64,000 bases of DNA from assembly GCF_004027225.2 (NCBI RefSeq), contig NC_044283.2:15828992-15892991 (forward strand). Reading direction: 5' to 3'. The notes under the pieces are model-generated. The model saw only the letters and a list, made by a program, of their open reading frames with translations. It searched no databases and had not been told where the DNA came from. Source of the DNA: Strigops habroptila (taxonomy: Eukaryota > Chordata > Aves > Psittaciformes > Psittacidae). Each line of letters begins with the position of its first letter. Positions within the stretch are counted from its first letter, which is position 1. Of this stretch, positions 9,301 to 21,300 are shown piece after piece. The position numbers and the translations under genes are program-made.

Positions 9301-12300
9301 AAAGTGGTGAAAGTAGCAATTCTCTTTAATTACTCCAGGCAGGCTCAGAGCTGTGTCACATGAGATCCAGCAAATCCAGAGAGATACGCTTCCTAGATGG
9401 CCTGGCCTGGCCTTCCGCAGATTATTGTCCCCAGGGCAGAGCTGGCAGAAGGGAATTGTCGAAGTGCACAGCCTAGCGTCTTATTTCAGGCCTCCCTTCA
9501 CAATGTTGAATCCTAACAATATTCTTGTAGGTACTGCACAGTGACAGTACATGTCCCACAAGGTCACTGTACTCCTTCCAGCAAGGTAAAGCTGCATAAT
9601 CTTAGGGCCTATATGCACAGAAAGCATCTCTCTGTCAAAAACATTATTCTACTATAAAAACTTTTCAGTAACTCCTCCTGCATTTGAATCTGACATTTTA
9701 AGAGTAATTTTACATTCCCATAGATTTGCACATTTAGCTACGCTTTAATTGAAATGGCATTTTCAATCTGGAAAATTTCAAAGAAAGCTGTTTTCTTTAG
9801 TATTTCTACAATGGTGGATAACAAGCTATTGTGCAGAGTGTACCTGCTAAGATTTTTGTTGAATTTCTATGTATATCTAATTCCACACTGTCAGTCCTAG
9901 TATTTTCATTGCTATTTCTTCATCATCTGCTGCTGTTAGGAGTCAGAATAAGATAAAATGTATATGCTCTTCCTGGATTGCAAGTTTTCTGCCACCCTGA
10001 CTTCAATTTTCTGTCTTAAGCTTGTAGCGGTTTTAATTTGGGAATTTGAAGAATTTGGAAACAAATAACTTTCTTGCTCTGCTTTGAGAGAACAACTCTC
10101 CTATTTGTTTGTTTCGATGATTACAGGGAGAAAAATTGTTCAGAGATATGGGAAGCATTTAAAAATGCATTTGTTAACAAGGATCCTTGCAGCATTCTAC
10201 CTGAGGACTATGAATTATTTATCAACCTGTCATTGCACACAATTCCACCTAACAAGGTAATGATTATTAATGTTATGTTAACAGTCCTGTGACATCCAGC
10301 AAATTTTCCACGACATGGTTCAAAATTGACCAAGAGTCGTTATGTGGCTGACTCATGATTCATTATTTTTGGCCTGTCTGTAGTTTACAAACAAGGCTCT
10401 GGCTTGATGGCATTTTTCAATGTGTTTGGCTACATTTATTTTATGCGGTAACTTCTCAGAAACTTCTCTATCTTTTTACAAAGATCCCCTATTTTTCCTG
10501 CTGTACTGGGAGCTCTGTCGTAGTTCCTGAACCTCCACTTCTACTTTTCCTCAAGTTAGGTGCTCTGCCTGCACCTGCTCTGCCTGCTGTTGGCCTTTGC
10601 TTCCACTCCCCACAGCCAAGTATCAGGGTAATGACATGTTAAACATTGACATGTTAAACAAACATAAGCAGAAACAGGATGAGACGCCGTTATATGCTAA
10701 GAAACAATAAGGGTTTGATGTGCTGGCAATTGCAGAGAACTGTGAAAGTGCAAAAACCACAGCTCTTCACACCGTCAGAATGTGTGCTTTGGCCTTCTCT
10801 AAAGTTGTGCTTTAAAGCAGTTTTTCCTCTGGCACAGTTATTCCTTATGTCTAAATGATACAAGCGAAACCAACAAATACTGCTGTCAACATAGCTTAAT
10901 TCATGAAAGAGTTCTACAAACACAGAAATAACAGCTAGATGCATGATTTTGTTCACACCATAAGCCAACATAGCAGTGTGAGAGTGTTCTGGTAAAATAT
11001 ATCTGGCTTATAAATATCCAACTTCCCTTTTTTCTCCCTTTTCCTAAATCTGTCTGCAGAGGAAGGCAAAGCTAGGCCTAGCTATACATAATATAAGTCT
11101 ATATCCATTCGTATCATGGTGTAAATGCTCCTCAAGCCTCTAGTGATCAGAATTTACATCACTGTAAAAAAAACCAAACTAAACCAAAAAAGAACCAAAC
11201 AACTTTGTTCCACTGAAGATATAGCTAACATTTTCAGGTTATTAGCTTGATTTTGAACGAAGTATCAAAACATGTTTAAAACTGTTTTTAGCACCCCGTC
11301 ATCTCAGTGTGTCCATGCCCAAGTGATGTTCATTTGTTCATTTCTTCTTTTTTTTTCTCCCCCCATTTTTTTATACAGTCTCTCTTCTGGGAAAATAATC
11401 ATCTGCTAGTCAACAGCTTTGCTGGCAGGGGCCGTCGCTACATGTCTCTGGCTGATACTCTGTTTGGCTTCTGTGGAGATTTTCTAAACTGGTGTGGGCA
11501 GGCAAACAGCATTGGTAAGACAATGTGTACTATATTAAACATCTGTGTTTAAAACCATATTGGAGAACAACTGCTGTGTTCTGGAGGACCTAGTTTTGCT
11601 CTTACCCCGTGAAAAATCAGAGGTAGCTTCACTGTCTCATTCTCTTCTGTTTTGTGTGAATATGCAAGTGGTCAGTGAAATCTAAACAGTGCGGCACAGG
11701 AGATAAACCTCCTCCTCAATCCTATGAATGCAGAGCTCTCTGCATCCCAGTTACAGAGTTATAGCTGTTTCAGCCAAATTATTGAATCCACAGAATGTCA
11801 CTGTTTATGTAAAGTGCACAGGTTGGAAAATGATAGAAAAAAGTACAACTGTCAGCTTTCAGTGTTGTGTCAGACCATCTTGTATGTTCAGTAAGTAATG
11901 CACAAATATATTTCATTGCTTTCTAATGTCACTTTTTACAGTCCTAATCATCTCTCTAATAGCACAAATCACATGCCTTCTTACAGAACTGGACTATGAA
12001 TCCTGCCCTACCACGGAGGAATGTGAAAACAACGCAGTGGAATCTTTCTGGAGGATGGCCTCAATCACTGTAAATAATTCATTCGTGCTGACTTCATACA
12101 TTACTGAGTGTGTCCTGGGTGGTTCAGGGAAACATCACTGGATCAAACCAGGTTTAAGTTTGTAACTGTGTTAGATTAGTTCCTCTGACACAAATACACT
12201 GGTTTACACAGGGTGCAGTGTTTTACCAAGAGGAACCTAACTTTCACCTTAGCTAGATAATGTGTTAAAATTCTGTTAGCTTCGTTAGTATATATTAAGC

Positions 12301-15300
12301 ATAATTCACAGATCAAACCCAACACAGAGTGCCAAAAAGCTTTCTTCCTATGCTGAAGAAACTATTTATAGGTGTGAGAAAACAGTTTTAGAAGATGTAT
12401 TGATTTAATGCACTGGCTATTTAGTTCTTATCCTCTCTACTGCAATGACCTGCTAGGGTGCTAGTTTAGTATTATTTTCACAATTCTGATATGTCTTCCT
12501 GGTAAAACTCTTTCTTTGGTCATTGTTGCTTGCAATACAATACCAAGTCATGTAACAAATCTGTAAGTTCTAAAAAAAACCCTGTTATCTATTGCAGTAT
12601 GCACAGCACAGTTCTGGGGTGATACATGTCTTGTTGAATGGTTCTGCAGTTGGAGGAGCTTATCCAGAACCAGGGTAAGAAAACTGACTGATTTATGTGT
12701 AAATGGTCTGATGCCTGCAAAAGAAGGGTCAATCAGTTGTTTGGATTTTCTGCTGCATGGGAAGGTAGCTAAAAGAACCTGTTGCATCAAAGTCTGCTGA
12801 GTTGTGGGGACAACTGTTAATTGTCTCCATATGTAGGAATTAATGTGAAATGGATAGAAACAATCCTTTGGACTCCTGCATTTTACAAACTGCTGTGACA
12901 AGCAGGATAAATGCTCTTTGAAAGCAGCCTTTAAGTAAGCCCACATACTGTGGCAAAATGTGTATGTTTTCAAAAAGATGAGCATTACAAAATTTCTATT
13001 CAGGGACATCTCCAAGGAGAGGACATCATTACAAGGAGTGTAGCCTCTGACAGGCCTAAGAACAAACTTGGTAAGTTCTATAAGGAAAATGCTTTTTCCT
13101 GCTATTTCTTCAAGACCAAAAGAGGAGGTAGAAGAAAGATTTGGTTTAAGAAAGCAAAAAAGCTTATTGAGAAGAATAATAGCAAGGATTAGTTTCCTAT
13201 TCTCCTTATTCCCTATATATTAAGGACAGATGTTTTTCCCTGATTTACAAGTGTAGCACTATGCGCGAGTTCATCTAAGCTTATATTTAAAACTTACTGT
13301 AAAAGTACACCCTTGAGAACTTTTACTGAATATGTGGCTATAATGACTTCCCAGCTTTGATGAAAAATACATCTTTCCTTACCTTGAGTCCTGTCCAAGG
13401 CAGACCAAAAAAACATATTTTAAAGACCCATAGAACAGATCCTCCTCCTGTGTGTCACCGTGGACTAAAAGTGATCATTGAAAAGTTAATTTTATCTCCA
13501 TATAGGAGAGAAGCAAGAACCATCTGTTCCAAGACACCTACTACCTACTTACCTCCATCCCCCAAAGGTCCATCTCTGTACACAGCTTTCAACTAATCAG
13601 GAAGACATATGATCCTCTTGGGTTGGTCAGGTTGTCAGCTGGGATCGAGTCTTCTGCAGATGATAATAGCTGGCAGCAAATCAGGGCCAAGAGTCCGGTA
13701 TAGCTTCCTTATTTCAGAAACAGACTCACTTTTTTCTGTTAATTTACAGATTCTTTATTTAAGAACATACATAAATTAATTCCACCAGTTCCCTGAGTTG
13801 CCTGTCTGGAGGTACTGTGACCAGTGAAATCACCACTGGAACACAGCCTGCCAAGAAAAAGACAAGCCAGTTACTCCATCTGTTTTCTTTGCTGTGTATC
13901 TTCTGGTCTATTCATGATTGAACTTCTTTGAGAGATCTTATTTGAAAGAGGCTTGGAGTTGAATAATTAATATCAGAAGGTAATCTGAAAGATTTGTCTT
14001 CCTAAACATCTCTTGGATGTTTTCAAGCATTTCAAAGCCACTCCCGAAGTTTAGCCTGTATTAGTTTGTGCACTTAAATCATCATTAAGTCACCTCTTAC
14101 CATTTCAGTTAAGATTTATTTCTCGCTTCACTGCAAAATAACTTTGCTCATGTAGTTGGCAGACTTCTTTAATTTTATTAGCCATTTCAAAAATAGGTGT
14201 TCTGAAGTCAGTTGTACATTGTTCCTCCACAGTTTCTGACTCTAGATAAAGATTCATTTATACTTTGGAGGAAGCTGCATTTTTGCTGGCAATATCATAC
14301 GCGTGAATGAGCAAGTGAGTTAAAATAATTGAAATCTTTATCTCTGGTTATATTTTCACTATGTGTTTAAGACAGGCTTGGGCACCCTGAACAGACAGGC
14401 AAATCTGCTGTTGCTGCTACTGGTCTCTAGTTAGCCATACTTGTCCAGAGAGGGCAACTATTGGTATCTGCCTCCTCACGTTCCGCTTCTCCAGAAGGTT
14501 AAACTTTCTAACTCTATGAACAGGTCTCAGCTAGCTGTCATCAGATACTGACAACCACCACATGTCTTGTGCTTCCATGCCAGAGCACCAGTAGTTTGCC
14601 TGCAGGCACCAGGAGGGTAAAGCTGTGATCACATTGCCACTGCTGGTCTAATCCAGGAGGTGAAAACTAACAGTCCCTTCTAGTCTGGGGGGTATTAGGG
14701 CATGAAAGTGGCTAAGAGACACTGCAGCCCAGATGTAGACATTTAAGAAGACCCATAATGGGCAAATGAGAGCACACACCTAGGCTCAGACTTGGACCAA
14801 GCATTCAGTGCAGACACAGACCTTATAAGCTTTCTGATGAATAATAAACAATAAAAAAAAAAAAAGAGCAATTAAAAGGTTGGAAATCATTACAGTACAT
14901 CTTGCTGGAAGGGCTAGAAATCTGTGGCTTTGAAATGCCTGCATCTCACAAAAAGTTCAGTTTACAGATACTAAAATAATCCTTTAGATTTGGCATCTTT
15001 AGTTACCAGGAAGAAGTTCTTTACTGTGGGAGCGCTGAGACACTGGCACAGGTTGCCCAGAGAAGCTGCGGCTGCCCCATCCACGGAAGTGTTCAAGGTC
15101 AGGTTGGATGGGGCTTGGAGCAGCCTGGTCTAGTGGAAGGTGTCCCTGCCTGTGGCAGGGGTTTGGAACTAGATGAGCTTTAAGGTCCCTTCCAACCCAA
15201 ACCATTCTATGATTCTATGATTTAGTTGCCACTTTATTATCTTGTTTTAATTGTTACTTAAATACCTACACAAAGCAATAAAGTGGAAGATTCCCTAAGC

Positions 15301-18300
15301 TAGGGATAGACATGTCTAGAAGTTTCTCCTTTATGGTCTTATGTATCCTAGACAAATATACTTCATGTTAGTGTTGCTGTGATTTTGTATCTTGAAATTT
15401 ATTTCTCTTGTAGCAAAAATTGTGTCTTCTACTGGGTTCAGCAGTAGCACTCATTTTTCTTCTTCTTAGTAGCTGGTGCAGTGCTACGTTTTCGGCTTTA
15501 GTCTGAGAACAACGCTGATAACACACCAATGTTCTTAGTTGTTGCTAAGTAATGCTTACTCTGATCAAGGACTTTTCAGTCTCTTGCTGTGCCAGTGAGG
15601 AGGGGCACGGGAAGCTGGAAGGAAGCAGAGACAGGACACCTGACCCAAACTAGCCAAAGGGGTATTCCATACCACAGCACGTCATGCCCAGTATATAAAC
15701 CGGGGGGAGTTACCCGAAAGGCCCAGATCACTGCTCAGGTCAGGCTGGGTATTGGTTGGCTGGTGGTAAGCAATTGTATTGTGCATCACTTGTGTTTATT
15801 GTTTTGTTTTCCTTTTCCCCTTTTAGTTTTATTTTCTCTTCGCTTGTTATTTCCCTTATTATTACTATTATTGGTGGTAGCAGTAGTGGTTTGTATTATA
15901 CCTTAGTTACTGGACTGTTTTTATCTCAACCCATGGGATTCCCACTGTCGTGGTTTAAGCCCAGCTGGTGACTCAGAACCACACAGCCACTCAATCACTG
16001 CCCTCCGTCTTCTCCCCTCTCCCGGAGGGATGTGGAGGAGAATCAAAAGAATGTAACTCCCACGGGCTGAGATAAGAGCAGTCCAGTGACTAAGGTATAA
16101 TACAAAACCACTACTGCTACCACCAATCATAGTAAAAATAAGGGAAATAACAAGGGGAGAGGATACAATTGCTCACCACCCGCCGGTCGATATCCAGCCT
16201 GACCCGAGCAGTGATCTGGGCCTTCTGGGTAACTCCCCCCAGTTTATATACTGGGCATGTTGTGCTGTGGCACGGAATACCCCTTTGGCTAGTTTGGGTC
16301 AGGTGTCCTGTCCTGCTTCCTCCCAGCTTTCCATGCCCCTCCTCACTGGCAGAGCATGAGACTGAAAAGTCCTTGATCAGGGTAAACATTACTTAGCAAC
16401 AACTAAAACATCAGTGTGTTATCAGCGTTGTGCCCAGACTAAAGTCGAAAACGTAGCACTGCAGCAGCTACTAAGAAGGAGAAAAATGACTGCTACAGCT
16501 GAACCCAGGACATGTCTAAAAGCAATAACTACAAGAGTGACCTTTGTATTTTTTTACTAATTATCAAATGTTCTTTGTTTTGTTTTGTTTTTGCATTTTT
16601 AAAAGTTCCCTTCATTCTGGTTCACCTCTTAAATTGTAACTTTTTTTCAGCTGAGCCCTTCTAAGATGAAGAATGTGAAAACAAATCTTCTGATTAAATG
16701 CCTTTGACCTTTGAGGGCATTGAGAATGTGAATCAGATTTTTTCTACTCTGTGTTGAGTCTGATTGTAATCATAAGATGTAAATGTAATTGAGCAAGCCC
16801 ATGTCCTACAGCAGGATCAAAGGCTTCATTAATGCAAAGGGGAAAAGGTTATTTATTTTTCTTGTTCTTTATAGTTCTAAAAATTTGTTTCTTGAATTAG
16901 TTTTTTTGCAGATTATGAAATACCTAATCTACAGAAAGACAAAATCTCACAAATTGCCATCTGGGTTGTGGATGATATTGAAGGACCAGATACGTAAGTT
17001 ACATCACGTGTAAAAATTAATTTCTCCTTTTTGGACCTGTATTTAAAAATTCACCTTAGCTTTCTGTTTAGTTATATTTGCATAGCAGTTGCAAAAGGAT
17101 GGGGGGTAATGGTTTTAACCTAAAAGAGGAGAGATTCAGGCTGGATGTGAGGAAAAAATTCTTTACAATAAAGGTGGTAAAATAATGGAACAGGTTGCCC
17201 AGAGAGGCGGTGGATGCGCCATCCCTGGAGACATTCAAGGCCAGGCTGGATGTGGTTCTGGGCAACCTGATCTGGTTGAAGATATCCCTACTCATTGCCT
17301 GGGTTGGACTGGATGAATTTTGAAGGTCCCTTGTAGCCCAAACTGTTCTACAATTCTGTGATTCTATTGTTATTTTGTTGGTCCCTATATGATTTCCTTA
17401 GTCATGAGTATTTACAGACCATTGGGTAAGTAGCCTTAATACTTCATGTTGGTGCAAATTTTAGAAATCTCAGTAGGTTCTGTATTATGCTAAACTTTCT
17501 TTCGGTAATGGACCACAAATTAAAAAAATCATTGCTAGACACAGAAGCTGCATTTAGGATTGTTTCTGGGTTGTTTTTTTTTTCTTTCTCCTTGTTTTTT
17601 TCTGTTCTGTATGCAAGAAAGAGAGCAATCACCTAACAACAAGAATAATTCTAATTTATTATAAGCAGCTTATTCTGTAAAGACAGCTGGCATCGACTTC
17701 AGCATCACCTAAATAGCTGCCAAAGAATATTACAAATGAAACACTCATTATTATTTTACAAAAGTAACTAGCTCTTTTTCTGTTTGTCTAGTGAAATATT
17801 AGATGTGGGAATATTGATTAATAGAATCTGCAAGTGCTACACTGGCTGAAGCCAATCTTCCAGTATCTGCAAACTGAGTATTAAATATTAAATGACTGTA
17901 AGCAAATGAAGCGTTATAAATAGCATTGTACACCAGTTTTCTGTAGGTGTTAAGGAATACAGAAGAGCCAAAATAATGGGGATTTACTTTACTAATTGCA
18001 TCAGGTTCAGTGAAAGGAAATACAATAATATTAAAATCCTTTCTCACAGAGATTCCTGTGGAACTCATACTGTAGAGAAACTAGAAAACAGATTGAGAAC
18101 CCTTGGTTATGATGTCACCTGCACTGACAATTACAAGTAAGTGAAATTCCTTCATTACTATGGTGTATTTGCAGAAGCATCTCATCTATTCTAAATGGTT
18201 TCTTACCTTTTTAAATGCAATTAATCTTGTGTCTTCAGTAAGAGACTGATACATTGGAGGGGTGATGTCACATTTTTCAGACTTGGCATTTTTCAGCCGT

Positions 18301-21300
18301 GAATTGAGCAAAACACTACACCATATTGTATAATAGTATAATTACTTACCCAATGTCAGACACAGAAGATGGCCTCATGTATTCCACTTCATTATAAAGT
18401 CTGTATTTGGATTGAAAATCTAAACAGTTAAAAACACTATTGAATGTCTGCAGGAGCCTTGGGCGACATGGTTTAGTGCGAGGTGTCCCTGCCCATGGCA
18501 GGGCGGTTGGAACTAGATGATCTTAAGGTCCTTTCCAACCCTTACTATTCTATGATTCTGTGATTCTATGGTTACTAGTTATTCACAGTAGTATTCACAG
18601 TAGTATTCACAGCTCTAGTTATTCACAGTAGATTGTAAAATAAATATAATGGAAGGGAAGCTTTATACATGATAATACTGTTGATTTTGTTTCAGGGTGG
18701 GTTTTTTTTTTCATTTGTTTTCCTCTGTTTTCTGCCTGAAAGATGCTAAATAAAATCATATATTCACAGGTCTGTAATGTTCTTACTCTGTGTGGATTAT
18801 CCTGATGATTCTAAGTGTACCCTTTCATCGTAAGTAAAAGAAGTTCAATACATCCTCAGTGTCATTACAACCAAATAATGCAGAAGCCAACAGTTCAACA
18901 GATTCCACCTCTACCATCTATTATATATCACCTATATGCAATGTGCAGTATTCTTGAATTTATTACTTACTGTGTGTTGAGTGAGCAGTTTCTATCTACA
19001 AATCGTGCACAATTGTGAGCACCTGCTATTCAAAACTGGGTGTAAATCAGTTCTCATCGATTGCACAGTCACACTGTGTATCACTGGTGGTATGAATGAA
19101 GTTTGTACATACCAGTGTTTAGATGCAAAATCTATTACAAATTTGAAATTGCTTTCATTGATATTCTTCCATGAATAATGAAATTGTAGGTCAAATGGCA
19201 ACAGATCTAAAGGACATTTCTCCGGCTACTAGAACTTGCAATTCTAAATTTTGAGGAAGTTTTTTTAATCTTCCATTTTTTGTGCAAACCCAGTTTTTGT
19301 ATTTTAAGGTCTTTACCTTGGGCCAGTAGGTTATCTGCAAAGAATGCAGATTACATCCAAGATATACCTTTCTCAGTTAGCAAGCATCACTCCCAAACTA
19401 AGTTTTATAGTTTCCCTTTCTATCTGTATTTTGCTTTATTATAAAAAGAGGATTAAATTGATTTATTATGTATTTCAGTAAATTCACCGTAGATGACTGT
19501 TTTCAGTTGTAACTAAGTTTCTTAATCTATATGCTGCTGCATGTGTAGGTATACGTAAGGTACTTGAACACCTGAATATGAAAACTTCCTCACAGTTTGG
19601 AAAGTAGCAGGATATGTGGATGCATAAAAGTTGTTCTTGAGTTGCATTATTTTTATGCATAATCCACACATTTCGCCATATCCTATCTCCTACTGTCCTT
19701 TCTGCCCTAATTCAAGCACCTGCAAATCTTTTGTATATTAATACCTATGTAACACTGCAGTGATAACTTCTGCTATGAAAAACCTAGTTTGCTGTCCCTG
19801 GTTATGGCAGCAGAGAGGTGCAACTCCTGTTTGCCTGGCTGTGGGTGTGTGGCAGTAGTGCTTCATGCAGTACAGAAATGGAGTTGCACATCACTTTCTG
19901 TAGCATATGTTCCATTTTGAATACACCCTTACAAAGCGTACACCTTACACCCCCTGTTCCTGCTGGTCACTGAAAGGTTTTACTCACCTTGTCATGCAAC
20001 ATTTATTCTTACATCCAGATTATATCCCAGCCCCAACCTATAAATGTGTGATGAAAATGGTGGCATTTTACATATCAGATAGCTCTGGACTCCTAGGTAG
20101 TAGATCATAGAACAGGCTTCCAGTCCTGTTTGGCATTTGTTTGCTACTAGATAACTGCTTGCATGCTAGATTAAAATAGGGTTTCCTTGTTCTGCCACTG
20201 AATGGTAAGGCTTTTGTTCATGTGTCAAAGGAAAATACAGTTGTCCCATGCAAAATTGCAGCTCTGAACGTGGTGACAATATTAACAAATTGAAGGAAAA
20301 AGCACTTTACAGGACTTTAAAAAATATAAACTTGTGAACTCTTTAACAGAATTTTTTCTCTTCTCCCAGGTTTTAAACCATTTCCCGCAAAGTTTTGTGA
20401 GGAAACCTGGATGAGAAGGCTTTTGGAAACCATTAATGTCTTTTTCCTTTCACCTAAGGGATGAGAATACCAGTTCTCCAGTATTACCACATAGCACTTG
20501 CAGTATGTAAGCTGGGGAGCAGCCACCCCTTCCTTTCCATTCACATCGGTCCTTAAATTAACATAATCACTAGCGTATTCTAAGCACCAGTTTCATACTC
20601 TCCTGGGGTACCTACTAAGCAGCTCAGCTGTTATCATCCTCCTTAGGAAGTTTCTTTGCTTCTTTCCTTCCTGAGCCTTCTATTCCCTCCTGTATAGATG
20701 GCAATGTAAGAGGCTTGATTCTCTTCATATCTATGCTGTCCCTAATCAGAGCTTCCCAGTCCTAATGCTATCATTGCCTTTCCCTGAAATTTACATAGCT
20801 AAAATACTTCAAGCCAGTGAATACTTACACTCTTCCCCACATCACTTACTTCTCTTTAATAAATAACATCTCCATTGAAATTAGTTGCCCTTAAGCAGAT
20901 GTATATATGTTATTTGATTATTATCTTCTAGATGTGTTTTCTCTGTGGATGGATCTCTGCTCTCTGATGGTCCATTAACTGACATGCGAACAGTTTGGTC
21001 AATAGGGATGTCACTATTAAGAACATGTTATCTGTCAGGAAAGGTTTACCTTGCAGTGTGTGTGTGCTCAGTGTATACTCAGTGTTCACACTTCTACAAT
21101 AAATAGTGAGACTAGGTATGCAGGTTCTGTTGCATCCCTTTTCACAAAGGCTGTTTGCTGTTACAGTACTAATAGCTGCCTTCTCAGCCTTTGGAGAATA
21201 ATGTCCCAAGCCACAAAACAAAGTTGTCCAAGTGACTTTTTTTTTTCGTTCCTGTTACATTGGGATATCAAAGGAGAAGGCTGTGTCAGGGCAGCAGAGG

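Larger units (their letters stand above)
12675..16900 (+). other. BST1: BST1 intron 5
   Basis: A 4.2-kb intron. It contains a CR1 copy (15003-15220) and the inverted LTR pair (15423-16512). The stretch 12675-15000 shows no gene or clear repeat apart from a short poly-A run near 14851. Confidence 0.8.
18137..18769 (+). other. BST1: BST1 intron 7
   Basis: A 633-base intron containing a truncated CR1 3' end and a 12-base tandem repeat just upstream of exon 8. Confidence 0.8.

Noticed and set aside
12548-13015. 155-codon open frame on the minus strand overlapping BST1 exon 5
   Set aside because: Antisense to a well-supported exon, with no recognisable domain, composition like translated noncoding DNA, and no splice or promoter context.
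15589-16389. Several mirrored open frames on both strands in BST1 intron 5
   Set aside because: They are translations of the two inverted LTR copies, which explains the near-identical peptides on opposite strands.
16912-16993. BST1 exon 6 starting after the TTTGCAG at 16911
   Set aside because: Joining here gives GGA TTA TGA, an immediate stop. The upstream AG at 16900 restores the conserved GFFADYE motif.
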